From Mycobacterium sp. 1465703.0 (lineage in GTDB: Bacteria > Actinomycetota > Actinomycetes > Mycobacteriales > Mycobacteriaceae), in assembly GCF_001672975.1 (NCBI RefSeq), contig NZ_LZKU01000076.1, positions 1 through 64,000 on the forward strand: a stretch of DNA of 64,000 nucleotides. Reading direction: 5' to 3'. The position numbers and the translations under genes are program-made. Positions 26,157 to 34,344 of this stretch are shown here, piece after piece. Under the pieces are notes generated by a model. That model made no database searches, was not told where the DNA came from, and was given only the letters and a program-made list of their open reading frames with translations. Within the stretch, counting starts at the first letter, position 1; each line of letters starts with the position of its first letter.

Positions 26157-27065
26157 ATGATCATCCTTTACACATTGGCCACGGCGTTCGGCCTTGGTGT
26201 GCTCTGGCTGGGCACAAACGTTCGGGTCATCAGGCAATTCGAACGAGGCGTCGTCTTCCGTTTCGGACGTGTGCAAACCGAGGTGCGTGGACCGGGGCTC
26301 ACGCTGCTGATCCCGATCGCCGATCGCCTCAAAAAGGTGAATATGCAGATCATTACGATGCCGGTGCCCGCGCAGGATGGCATCACGCGCGACAACGTGA
26401 CCGTGCGTGTGGATGCTGTCATCTATTTCACTGTTGCCGATCCGGTGCGTGTGGTTGTCGGCGTACAGGACTATGTGTCCGCTATTGGCCAGGTCGCGCA
26501 GACATCGCTGCGTTCGATCATCGGCAAAAGCGACCTGGACGACCTACTCTGCAACCGCGAGGGTCTCAATCAAGGCCTGGAGTTGATGATCGACAGCCCT
26601 GCGGTGGGCTGGGGTGTTCACATCGATCGCGTGGAAATCAAGGATGTGGTCCTTCCGGATTCGATGAAGCGGTCGATAGCGCGGCAAGCCGAGGCGGAGC
26701 GTGAGCGGCGGGCTCGGGTGATCACCGCCGACGGTGAACTGCAGGCCTCTGAAAAACTGGCCCAAGCGGCCGAGACGATGGCCGTGCACCCGGCTGCGCT
26801 TCAGTTGCGGCTCTTGGAAACCGTCGTCGAGGTGGCCGCGGAGAAGAACTCGACGCTGGTGCTTCCCTTCCCCGTCGAACTGCTCCGGTTTTTGGAACGA
26901 GCAGCACCGCAAGCAGCCGGAAGCCGGGACGACGAAGCCGCTATGCCCTTCGCCTCAGCTGCGGGTTCGAAGAGCGAGATGTCCGAGCCGGACCAGCCAC
27001 AGATCCCCGACGACGTCAGCGGTCTGCACACCGACACACGCATCGCGAGTCGGTATTCCGGCTGA
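26157..27065 (+). CDS. SPFH-domain membrane protein (slipin/stomatin family)
   Basis: 302 residues. One N-terminal membrane segment (IILYTLATAFGLGVLWLG), then the SPFH/prohibitin domain with the hallmark RGVVFRFGRV, GPGLTLLIPI and DNVTVRVDAVIYF, followed by an Arg/Ala/Glu-rich coiled coil (RQAEAERERRARVITADGE) and a variable acidic tail. Start at ATG 26157 behind GGAGG. Slipins form rings at the inner membrane and usually pair with an NfeD protease or partner gene; none is adjacent here. Likely a membrane-domain or quality-control scaffold. Confidence 0.92.
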   Translation: MIILYTLATAFGLGVLWLGTNVRVIRQFERGVVFRFGRVQTEVRGPGLTLLIPIADRLKKVNMQIITMPVPAQDGITRDNVTVRVDAVIYFTVADPVRVVVGVQDYVSAIGQVAQTSLRSIIGKSDLDDLLCNREGLNQGLELMIDSPAVGWGVHIDRVEIKDVVLPDSMKRSIARQAEAERERRARVITADGELQASEKLAQAAETMAVHPAALQLRLLETVVEVAAEKNSTLVLPFPVELLRFLERAAPQAAGSRDDEAAMPFASAAGSKSEMSEPDQPQIPDDVSGLHTDTRIASRYSG

Positions 27066-27204
27066 GCGGGTAGCGTTCGACAACTACGTGCGCCCGGGAG
27101 GCACCTTCGTGCCCGAAGCGCCGTCGGATGCGGGCCGGTTCGCCATGTTGGCCAACGCATGCTGACTCTCGCCAGCCCAACACATCTCACGGAACCGCGG
27201 TGCG

Positions 27205-27447
27205 CTATGTCGCGGCGTGGCCGGATCGCGCAGCAGCGCGTCGTGCGGCTTCTGTGTGCTCGGCGGCGGTGACGACCACCGCGTCAGACCCGGGGTACAC
27301 CGTCGCCTCGTGTCCGGTCACCAGCCAACGCACCACGTATGGCGGAGAGCCGTCTTGAGAGCGCACCTCGATGATCTCAGCATGTTGATCATGCCGTTCG
27401 GTGGTTGTGCCCTTCACCACGAGGTAGTCGCCGACATTCGCCTTCAT
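27205..27447 (-). CDS. DUF1918 small protein
   Basis: 80 residues matching DUF1918: MKANVGDYLVVKGTTT, then the sequence around PPYVVRWLVTGHEATVYPG and a C-terminal Ala/Arg helix. The fold is SH3-barrel-like; the family is widespread in actinobacteria with no established function. Start chosen at the ATG 27447 that begins the domain; longer readings add a low-complexity Arg-rich stretch. It is convergent with the slipin gene. Confidence 0.9.
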   Translation of the reverse strand: MKANVGDYLVVKGTTTERHDQHAEIIEVRSQDGSPPYVVRWLVTGHEATVYPGSDAVVVTAAEHTEAARRAAARSGHAAT

Positions 27448-27669
27448 CACCCGGTCCCCTTCTCGTCCTGGTGAGACCCCCCGCCCCCTCCATCCTGCGC
27501 GCGTTCGTCGCGTAACGGAAGCGTGCAGTCGGTGTTGTTGCCACTTCAGCGGCAGCCAAGGGCGCCAGTGCCGCGCCGCGGGCCGCTGACAGCATGCTGG
27601 TGTCACCGGTTCGCCTGCACGGCAGGGCGTTTGCGGTCGTTGACCGAAAACGCGAGTACAGTAGCTTCG

Positions 27670-29217
27670 ATGGCTTTCGCCCCGTCCAATGAGCGGATGA
27701 CCGCCGGGGTCGTCGCGGCGTGCGTCTCGCTCGGGGTGGCCCAGCTGGTCGGCATTCCCTTCGGTGCGCGGGCCGATGCGCGTACTGCAATCGGCTCAGC
27801 GGTCGTCGATCTGACACCGGGGCCCGTCAAAGAGTGGGCGATTCAGACCCTGGGCTCTCTGGACAAACTGTTCGTGGCCGTCGTCGTGCTCGTGGTGATC
27901 GCCGCGATCGCGGCGATGGCCGGGACGTTCGAGACTCAGCGCCGGCCGCTCGGCAGCACCGCGTTCGTCGCGGCGGGCCTTCTTGGCTGCCTGGCAGTGC
28001 TGTCACGGCAGGGGGCGACGGCGCTCGACACGATCCCCACGGTCGCGAGCACCGCCTGCGGCGTGGCGGCCTTACGCTTGCTCACCCGTCGGTTCTCGGC
28101 CGGCCTGGGAGATCCGCAAGACAGAGTCGTTCACGACGAGCCGGATGCCGGCAGGCGCAGGCTGGTGGTATTCGGATTGCTCGGATTCGGAATCGTGAGT
28201 GGCGTGGTGGGTGCGGTCATCACGCGGTTGGCGCATTCGGTGTCCGCTGATCGCAACAGCTTCACACTTCCCCGACCGCGCATATCAGCGCCGCCAATAC
28301 CCGCCGATGTGCAACCGAAAGGCGTTGCGCTTCCGAGCTTTGTCACGACCAGCTCCGACTTCTACCGGGTAGATACCGCACTCATTGTTCCCCAACTCAG
28401 CCACACCGACTGGCGCCTGCGCATCCACGGCATGGTGGACCGCGAAACCACCTACAGCTTCGACGATCTCGCCCACTTCGACGTCGTCGAACTGGTAATG
28501 ACGTTAACCTGCGTGTCGAATCCCGTTGGAGGAAAACTGATTTCGACGGGCGTCTGGACAGGCTACCGGGTGGCTGATCTGCTGGCGGCGGCCGGAGTGC
28601 ACGCGGACGCCGATATGATGCTCTCGACGTCGATCGACGGGTTCACCGCCGGCACGCCAGTGGAGGTGCTTACCGATGGCCGCGACGCGCTCCTGGCGGT
28701 CGGCCTCAACGGTCAGCCGCTGCCTATCGACCACGGCTACCCGGCCCGGCTGGTAGTGCCCGGGCTCTACGGGTACGTGTCGGCCACCAAGTGGGTCGTC
28801 GAGATGGAGCTGACCCGCTTCGACAGAGCGCAGGCGTACTGGACGCGGCAAGGCTGGGCACCGCGTGCGCCCATCAAGACCGAGTCGCGGATCGACGTAC
28901 CGACAGCTGGTCAGACGGTGCCAGTGGGGCCCGTGGTGTTCGGCGGTGTCGCCTGGGCACAGAATCGTGGCGTGCGGGCTGTTGAGGTCCTCATCGACGA
29001 CGGCGCGTGGCAGCCCGCCGAACAGGGCGCGAGCTATTCCAACGGGACGTGGCGGTTGTGGAGCTTCCCGTGGCAGGCGAAAAGCCCTGGGAAACACACC
29101 ATCACCGTGCGCGCCACCGACAACACCGGAGCTGTCCAGACGGCGGATCGCGTTGGTACCGTCCCGGACGGCGCCACCGGCTGGCACTCGGTGGACTTCA
29201 CCGTAGCGGAGCGCTGA
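27670..29217 (+). CDS. Membrane-anchored molybdopterin-dependent oxidoreductase (sulfite-oxidase family)
   Basis: 515 residues. The N-terminal third has about five membrane segments (around residues 10-30, 57-80, 92-112, 113-130 and 158-185). Then follows the Mo-pterin domain with the molybdenum-ligating Cys in MTLTCVSNPVGG near residue 280 and the cofactor signature DHGYPARLVVPGLYGY near residue 356. The C-terminus is an Ig-like Mo-co dimerisation domain (VLIDDGAWQPAEQG ... GKHTITVRATD). The architecture matches the Rv0218-type proteins of mycobacteria. Catalytic domain is predicted outside the membrane. Substrate unknown. ATG 27670 is chosen because it directly precedes the first membrane helix. 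Confidence 0.92.
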   Translation: MAFAPSNERMTAGVVAACVSLGVAQLVGIPFGARADARTAIGSAVVDLTPGPVKEWAIQTLGSLDKLFVAVVVLVVIAAIAAMAGTFETQRRPLGSTAFVAAGLLGCLAVLSRQGATALDTIPTVASTACGVAALRLLTRRFSAGLGDPQDRVVHDEPDAGRRRLVVFGLLGFGIVSGVVGAVITRLAHSVSADRNSFTLPRPRISAPPIPADVQPKGVALPSFVTTSSDFYRVDTALIVPQLSHTDWRLRIHGMVDRETTYSFDDLAHFDVVELVMTLTCVSNPVGGKLISTGVWTGYRVADLLAAAGVHADADMMLSTSIDGFTAGTPVEVLTDGRDALLAVGLNGQPLPIDHGYPARLVVPGLYGYVSATKWVVEMELTRFDRAQAYWTRQGWAPRAPIKTESRIDVPTAGQTVPVGPVVFGGVAWAQNRGVRAVEVLIDDGAWQPAEQGASYSNGTWRLWSFPWQAKSPGKHTITVRATDNTGAVQTADRVGTVPDGATGWHSVDFTVAER

Positions 29218-29232
29218 GGCACTATTTCGGTG

Positions 29233-29433
29233 CTAGCTGGAAGAGAGTTTCCGCCAGCTGAACACCGCAATCACGATGCCGATCAGTACCGTGATCGGAC
29301 CGATGCCGGACCAGGTCGTGGTGTTGCTCATCGGGCTACCACCAAGCACTCCGAATCCCTGGAGCGCCCAGATCAGACCGAACAGCGCGACAATCAGCCC
29401 GAGCGCAAATGTGGCGACGAAAGTCCTTCTCAT
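29233..29433 (-). CDS. Small two-helix membrane protein
   Basis: 66 residues consisting of two hydrophobic helices (ATFALGLIVALFGLIWAL near residues 7-24; GPITVLIGIVIAVFSW near residues 45-60) with a short polar loop. The basic start MRRT predicts N-in topology. It is convergent with the molybdopterin oxidoreductase, 15 bases from its stop. I do not recognise a function; similar small proteins occur across mycobacteria. Confidence 0.7.
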   Translation of the reverse strand: MRRTFVATFALGLIVALFGLIWALQGFGVLGGSPMSNTTTWSGIGPITVLIGIVIAVFSWRKLSSS

Positions 29434-29677
29434 ACAGGGATGCTAGCGCCGGAGTGGGATGTCGCGCCTTGCCCAACGGTTGGCGCGGGCATTGCTGATT
29501 CCAACGAATGTGACTTTTTGAGACTCTTGGCCGAGGTCGACGAATCTTTCGGAGGTTCGGCGTGTCGGGATTAGTCATCGACAAGCCGCCCGGCAGCGGT
29601 GTTGATCCGCAGTGGAATCCCCACGATCGTCCCGCCCTGGGGAGTGGGCGGTTGTGCGACGCGCTTAACTTGAGCAT

Positions 29678-30694
29678 GTGGCATATCGTGCCGTCCTGGC
29701 TACCCCACTGTCTGGGCCGCTGGCCAGATTCGGGAAAGCGGGGGCGAGCGCCCTTGGTCTCTGGGCCGACCGTTCCGGAGTAAGTCTGGAGGTCGTCGAC
29801 GCTTACCCGTCCGCGGCATCCGCGATACGGGCCGCTGAGGCGAGCCGGCCCGACGTGGTGTTCGGCCCCTACGGTTCGGGGCCGGCGATCGCTGCCGCGG
29901 GCGCCAGCACAGGGGTTGTCTGGAACCACGGTGGCGCCACCGTCCGGCTGGCGCGGCCGGTGTATCCGCGTGTTGTCAACGGGGAGTCGCCCGGTTACCG
30001 CTATTTGGCTGCGGTGCTCGAAACCCTTGTCGCCGAAGGCCTTGGTAAAGGCTCGGAGGTTGTGCTTATGCACGTGGATACGGTGTTCGGCCGCGAGGTG
30101 GCAGCGGGGGCGGCGGTGGCGGCGCGGCGACTTGGTCTCTTGACGCGGTCGGTCGCTTTTCGGCCAGGGCGGGCGAGAGACGTGCTGGCGGAAGTCCCGG
30201 GGGGCGATGTGCTGTTGACGGCCGGTTCCTTCGACGACGACGTCACTATCGCGCGGTGGCGTAGCGAACGCCGTTGGCGTGCGGTGGGGCTGGTCGCCGC
30301 CGGAGTGGAGGAGTTGCGGCGCGCAATCGGCCAGCACGTTGAGGGCCTGTATGGACCTTGCCAGTGGTTCGACGACGGGACAGATGATCCCGCGGACGGA
30401 CCCAACAGCGAGTGGTTCAGCCGGTGTTACCGGGACGCGAACGGTACCGAGCCGCCCTATCCGGCTGCTGCGGCGTTCGCCGCGGGTGTCATTTGGCAGC
30501 GCTGCGTGAAGGAAGCCGACACCGTTGAATCCTTGTCGGTGCTGGCCGCGTCACAACAACTCGATACCACCACCTTGTTCGGTCGGTTTCGTGTCGACCC
30601 GGTCACTGGCGTGCAAACCGGCCATCAGATTCGCGTCGTTCAGTGGCGAGGCGGACAGCGGGTGCTCGTTGACCGGCCGCTTCGTCCTACGTGA
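29678..30694 (+). CDS. ABC-type substrate-binding-like protein, no signal peptide
   Basis: 338 residues from GTG 29678. The fold pattern is that of type I periplasmic binding proteins: LATPLSGPLARFGKAGASAL at the start (the usual 'SGPLA..G....GA' motif), DVVFGPYGSGPA, a Rossmann-like VVLMHVDTVFGRE, and the C-terminal YPAAAAFAAGVIWQRCV. There is no secretion signal, as in the gene at 2731, so it is predicted cytosolic. No transporter subunits are near. A strong intrinsic terminator follows it. Probably a ligand-binding regulatory or sensory protein; family placement is moderately sure. Confidence 0.72.
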   Translation: MAYRAVLATPLSGPLARFGKAGASALGLWADRSGVSLEVVDAYPSAASAIRAAEASRPDVVFGPYGSGPAIAAAGASTGVVWNHGGATVRLARPVYPRVVNGESPGYRYLAAVLETLVAEGLGKGSEVVLMHVDTVFGREVAAGAAVAARRLGLLTRSVAFRPGRARDVLAEVPGGDVLLTAGSFDDDVTIARWRSERRWRAVGLVAAGVEELRRAIGQHVEGLYGPCQWFDDGTDDPADGPNSEWFSRCYRDANGTEPPYPAAAAFAAGVIWQRCVKEADTVESLSVLAASQQLDTTTLFGRFRVDPVTGVQTGHQIRVVQWRGGQRVLVDRPLRPT

Positions 30695-30772
30695 GCATCG
30701 AACTCACATCAGCGGGAGTCAGCGTGAAATCCTTTACCTGCCACTATCTGATGTCTCCAGGCATACTCACGG

Positions 30773-30804
30773 CCCGAACCCTCGTTCGGGGTTCGGGTTT
30801 TCTT
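30773..30804 (+). terminator. Intrinsic (rho-independent) terminator
   Basis: Perfect 9-bp stem CCCGAACCC (30773-30781) and GGGTTCGGG (30789-30797) with a 7-nt loop, followed by TTTTCTT (30798-30804). It lies 79 bases after the stop of the binding-protein-like gene and ends plus-strand transcription before the convergent ABM-like gene. Such textbook terminators are rare in mycobacteria. Confidence 0.88.
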
Positions 30805-30886
30805 GAGGCAGCCCGCTCGACTGAGGCGGCCGTCCCGTCAGCGCGATACCCGAGCTGCCTACGACGGTTGCGGCACCGGGTGCCGG

Positions 30887-31507
30887 TCAGACCATCTCGG
30901 GTACACGCAGGTGTGCCACCGCCAACTCGAAGTCGGACTCGTCGAGCACCTCTGCGTGTGCTTCCTGACTGCCCGTAGCTCTGATCCTGTCCAACTCGTC
31001 CTTGTTCCGCTCCATCGCTTCGAAGCTGTCGAAGGTCGCCGAGGCTACGCCACGACCGGATGCTCGGTCGACTAGCAGGCTGCCACTGCAGAAACCTTCC
31101 AGTTCCTCGAGGGCGGGCAGGATTGTCATCTTGTAGAAGTCGATGCCTCGGTCGATCTGATCCGCGCCGACCTTGACCCAAGTGGCTCGGACACAGGCGC
31201 CCTCACTCGCGCGGTGCTCGCGATGCATGGCAGCGATCTCCCATTCCTCGACCTGCCTGCTTCCACCCAAAAGCTCGGCCGCCCGTTCACGAATCGGCCG
31301 AATGGACTCCTCGCTTGCGCGCATCGCCTCCTCGGACTCCCAGGAGGTGGTAACAATGCACCGGCCGGACGTTCGGTCGACCAACAGGGACAAGCCAACG
31401 CACCCGTCGATGCCCTCGAGCGCGGGCATCACGCTGTCGCGCGTGTGCGCGATACCGGCGTCAATGGACGAGGGCTGCCCTTGGATGGTGGTGCTTCTTG
31501 CATACAT
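30887..31507 (-). CDS. Tandem ABM/dimeric alpha-beta-barrel-like protein
   Basis: 206 residues with an internal duplication. Each half has a ferredoxin-like dimeric alpha-beta-barrel (ABM) pattern: [34 protein letters not shown] (first part: [13 protein letters not shown]) and, in the second half, [19 protein letters not shown] followed by [10 protein letters not shown]. The matching LLVDR-x-SGR blocks lie about 105 residues apart. ABM-type domains are small monooxygenases or heme-degrading/stress proteins. A fused pair would mimic the usual dimer. Function unknown. Convergent with the terminator upstream gene. Confidence 0.75.
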   Translation of the reverse strand: MYARSTTIQGQPSSIDAGIAHTRDSVMPALEGIDGCVGLSLLVDRTSGRCIVTTSWESEEAMRASEESIRPIRERAAELLGGSRQVEEWEIAAMHREHRASEGACVRATWVKVGADQIDRGIDFYKMTILPALEELEGFCSGSLLVDRASGRGVASATFDSFEAMERNKDELDRIRATGSQEAHAEVLDESDFELAVAHLRVPEMV

Positions 31508-31668
31508 GATCTGCCTCCGTTGTATGTGGGGCAGCGTCTCGACGGCGCCGCCGGACTACTTCATCGTCCTCCAACAGGCAGAGCAGGGCAATGGGTGGCG
31601 GGTGTCAGCTGAGGGTACTACCGATTTGCTGAAATCTAGTGCGCGCCTGAACAATACGTGGTTAACAG

Positions 31669-31917
31669 TCAAGCCAAACTAACAATTTTTGCGTCCGGCA
31701 GTAGGAGCGCGCTGTCCCCGAACTCGTGCCAGAGCAGCTGACGCCGGCGCAGCAGAGCCTTCTGCTTAGCGGCCTCCGCCAGGCCGTGGTCCAGAACCGG
31801 CTGGCGTGGGTGGTGACGGCCCGTCTGCCCTGCCAGGCGAATCTCACAAGCGATGGCACATGCGATACCAACTATTGCGACCGCGCCCGCCGTGCGGCCG
31901 AGCCATCCGGCGACGTT
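31669..31917 (-). CDS. Possible small membrane protein or gene remnant (no start found)
   Basis: The frame reads NVAGWLGRTAGAVAIVGIA (one hydrophobic segment) and then LAGQTG, LDHGLAEAAKQKALLRRRQ and LWHEFGDSALLLP before the stop at 31669. This has the look of a real single-helix protein rather than random sequence: hydrophobic segment, then an amphipathic basic helix. No ATG, GTG or TTG lies at a sensible position; the nearest ATG is far inside the antisense of the sigma-factor gene. It is either a decayed gene or uses an unusual start. It fills most of the 433-base gap between the ABM-like and sigma-factor genes. Confidence 0.3.
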   Translation of the reverse strand, partial: NVAGWLGRTAGAVAIVGIACAIACEIRLAGQTGRHHPRQPVLDHGLAEAAKQKALLRRRQLLWHEFGDSALLLPDAKIVSLA

Positions 31918-31940
31918 CGAGTCGTGGCAGGCTTGGCAGT

Positions 31941-32849
31941 GTGACCGACCTCGTGGAGGACTTCGAGGCTCAGCGGCCGCGCCTGTTCTGGCTGGCCTAC
32001 CGACTGCTGGGGTCGGCCAGCGAAGCCGAAGACGCGGTGCAGGATGCATACCTGCGACTGCACGGCGCAGACTCAGCGCTGATCGAATCGCTGCCGGGGT
32101 GGCTTACCAAGGTTGTCACGAACCTGTGCCTCAACCGGCTCACGTCGGCCCGCGCTCGCCGGGAGGTCTACCCTGGGCCGTGGCTTCCGGAGCCAGTCCT
32201 CACCGACGACCGGACACTCGGCCCGCAGGAAGTTGCCGAGCAACGCGAGTCGGTGTCCATCGCGCTGCTGAGCTTGATGGAGCAACTCACCCCCACCGAG
32301 CGGGCGGCGTTCGTGCTCAGAGAGGCATTCGCCTACAACCATTTAGAGATCGCCGAGATCCTCGAGACGTCGGAGGCCAACGCCCGGCAGCTGTACCGGC
32401 GCGCGAGGCAACGCCTTGGTGAACCGCGGCGGCGTTTCCAACCTGATCGGACGCAGTGGCAGTCACTGGTTAATCAGTTCTTCACCGCCGCCACCGCCGG
32501 CGACGTCGCCGGGCTCGTCGAAATCTTGACCGCCGATGTGACGTCCACTGCCGACGGCGGCGGCAAGGTGGCGGCGGCCCGGCGCGTGGTCTCGGGCCGC
32601 GGCCGGATGGCCCAGTACGTGGCCCGCGTGTTCAGCAGAAACGTGGGGCAAATACGGCTGCGTCTGGACGTCGCCGAGGTCAACGGCGAGCCGGCGATGC
32701 TGGCATTCGACGGCGACACGCTGGCGGGCGTCTTGTACTTCGAGATCACGGGCGAGCAGATAGCCGCCCTGCGGATAGTCGCCAATCCCGACAAATTGCG
32801 ATTTCTTGCCGAGCAGTTGTCACATCAGGCGGGCCTGCCCGGTTCATAG
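31941..32849 (+). CDS. sigJ: ECF41-type RNA polymerase sigma factor, SigJ-like
   Basis: 302 residues from GTG 31941. Sigma region 2 (RLFWLAYRLLGSASEAEDAVQDAYLRL, seen around residues 12-38) and region 4 (LTPTERAAFVLREAF) are followed by a SnoaL/NTF2-like C-terminal extension. The ECF41 marks are present: the linker YPGPWLPEP near residue 77, ADGGGK near residue 200 and NPDKL near residue 285. In this group the C-terminal domain acts as a fused regulator instead of a separate anti-sigma factor. The gene is followed 3 bases later by an oxidoreductase gene, as is typical for ECF41 loci. Confidence 0.93.
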   Translation: MTDLVEDFEAQRPRLFWLAYRLLGSASEAEDAVQDAYLRLHGADSALIESLPGWLTKVVTNLCLNRLTSARARREVYPGPWLPEPVLTDDRTLGPQEVAEQRESVSIALLSLMEQLTPTERAAFVLREAFAYNHLEIAEILETSEANARQLYRRARQRLGEPRRRFQPDRTQWQSLVNQFFTAATAGDVAGLVEILTADVTSTADGGGKVAAARRVVSGRGRMAQYVARVFSRNVGQIRLRLDVAEVNGEPAMLAFDGDTLAGVLYFEITGEQIAALRIVANPDKLRFLAEQLSHQAGLPGS

Positions 32850-32852
32850 GGT

Positions 32853-33662
32853 GTGACGAACTCAGTACTCGTAACCGGCGGCACGGGAACCGTAGGCCGT
32901 ATCGTTGTCGACCACCTGGTGACCGCGGAGCAGGACGTCCGCGTTGTGAGCCGCGGGCGGCGACCCCGGCAGTCCACCGACGTCCGGCATGTCGTGGGGG
33001 ACGTGCAAACCGGTGATGGGCTCGACGCGGCGATGGACGGCGTCGATACGATCGTGCACTGCGTCTATCCCAGCGAGCACCTGGTAGCGGCGGCCAAACG
33101 GGCGGGCGCACCGCATCTGGTGTACGTCTCCATCGTCGGAATCGACCGCGTCCCATTCGCCCTCTACCGGATGATGCTCGCCAACGAACGTCTGATCGCC
33201 GAGTCGGGCCTGCCGTGGACGGTGCTGCGGGCGACCCAGTTTCACGATCTGATCGCCTTCATGTTGCGCATGCTCGCGAAACCACCAGTTCTGGCGCTGC
33301 CCTCAGGCCTGCGGTTCCAACCGGTCGACGTGCGCGATGTGGGCGCCCGGTTGGCCCAATTGGCGCTGGCCGAGCCGATCGGGCGTGCGCCGGATTTCGG
33401 CGGCCCGCGGGCGCGTGCGATCGACGATCTTGCCCGCAGCTACCTGGCGATCGTCGGTAAGCGGCGACCCATCATACCGGTTCGATTGCCCGGCAAGGTA
33501 TTTGGTGGCATCCGCGCCGGCGGGCTGCTAACCCCGGAGCACGCCGCCGGCACGATCACCTTCGAGGAATACCTCGGCGAACAAGTTGCGGCGGGCCACC
33601 TGCCCTACCGCGACGCCATCCGCACTTACCTGCCGCACCGCCGACGCAAGGGGTCGCGGTGA
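32853..33662 (+). CDS. Atypical SDR / NmrA-like NAD(P)-binding oxidoreductase
   Basis: 269 residues, GTG start 3 bases after the sigma-factor stop. Glycine motif VTGGTGTVGRIV near residue 7, the NADP-type Arg in RVVSRGRRP, and an active-site region without a clear YxxxK (as in NmrA/TMR-like atypical SDRs). It represents the oxidoreductase/epimerase ('COE') partner that ECF41 sigma factors usually control. It probably shares a transcript with the membrane protein that follows (GTGA overlap). Confidence 0.88.
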   Translation: MTNSVLVTGGTGTVGRIVVDHLVTAEQDVRVVSRGRRPRQSTDVRHVVGDVQTGDGLDAAMDGVDTIVHCVYPSEHLVAAAKRAGAPHLVYVSIVGIDRVPFALYRMMLANERLIAESGLPWTVLRATQFHDLIAFMLRMLAKPPVLALPSGLRFQPVDVRDVGARLAQLALAEPIGRAPDFGGPRARAIDDLARSYLAIVGKRRPIIPVRLPGKVFGGIRAGGLLTPEHAAGTITFEEYLGEQVAAGHLPYRDAIRTYLPHRRRKGSR

Positions 33663-34114
33663 ACGCCCGGGTGATCGTGCTTCGCGCCGGGGTGTGGTTT
33701 CTCACGTTCGTGGAGATCGTGGTCGCGCTCGTCGCGACACTGGCCCCTCGGGCGTTCTACGACTACGTGCCCTGGGTGGACCTCATCCCGCCGTTCTCCG
33801 AACACCTCATGCGCGACTACGGCGCCATGAATCTCTCGCTTGCGCTCGTATTCGTTGTCGCAGCAGTCACGATGGAGCTGCGCATGGTTCGGATCGCGCT
33901 GGGCGCCTATCTGCTGTTCGCCATCTCGCACCTGATCTTTCATCTCACACACCTGGAGCACTTCACGATGACGGCCGCGGTCGGGCAAACGATTTTGCTA
34001 ACGGTTGCCGTGCTGCTGCCGGTTGGTCTGCTGATCCTCACGGCTTGGCGGCCAAGCCCAGCCGCCACAAAGGAAGCAAATGACTGTCGTGAAGATCAGG
34101 CACTTGGTGACTAG
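33659..34114 (+). CDS. Four-helix integral membrane protein of unknown function
   Basis: 151 residues with four hydrophobic segments: VWFLTFVEIVVALVATLA, YGAMNLSLALVFVVAAV, ALGAYLLFAISHLIFHL and TILLTVAVLLPVGLLIL, and a short polar C-terminus. A His-rich stretch (HLIFHLTHLEHF) lies between helices 3 and 4 and could bind metal or heme. GTG start overlaps the stop of the oxidoreductase (GTGA). No family is recognised with confidence; it is likely part of the SigJ regulon by position. Confidence 0.75.
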   Translation: MNARVIVLRAGVWFLTFVEIVVALVATLAPRAFYDYVPWVDLIPPFSEHLMRDYGAMNLSLALVFVVAAVTMELRMVRIALGAYLLFAISHLIFHLTHLEHFTMTAAVGQTILLTVAVLLPVGLLILTAWRPSPAATKEANDCREDQALGD

Positions 34115-34306
34115 CCGACCGGCCACGAATCATGCGCCCGCCGTGAGGGGGTCCGCATGCACGACCTACGCCATACGTTCGCCACTCTTTAGCTCTGGGC
34201 GGGGGTTCAGCTTATGCAGGTGGCGAAATGGCTGGGCCACAGTACGTTTACCCTCACTCTGGATTTCTACGGCGACTACGAGCAGGGCCGCGAACACCCT
34301 GCCTGA
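34115..34306 (+). pseudogene. Remnant of a tyrosine recombinase (phage-type integrase), in-frame amber
   Basis: One reading frame gives ARREGVRMHDLRHTFATL, a TAG stop (34190-34192), then LWAGVQLMQVAKWLGHST and FTLTLDFYGDYEQ, ending at TGA 34304. This is the C-terminal catalytic part of a tyrosine recombinase: the HxLRHT box, the GH box and the Tyr nucleophile region (DFYGDY). The N-terminal domains are missing and the stop codon splits the catalytic box. It is a dead fragment of a past mobile element. No att site or partner genes were found next to it. Confidence 0.85.
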
Positions 34307-34344
34307 GGCACTGGCTGAAACCGTGTTCCGAGGGGAGGACCGTG

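Noticed and set aside
32818-32860. TGTCACA (32818-32824) as an ECF41 -35 element before the SigJ-linked oxidoreductase
   Set aside because: ECF41 promoters are known for a TGTCACA-type -35, but no CGTC-like -10 follows at 16-17 bases and the spot lies inside the sigma-factor coding end, with the next gene starting 3 bases after its stop.
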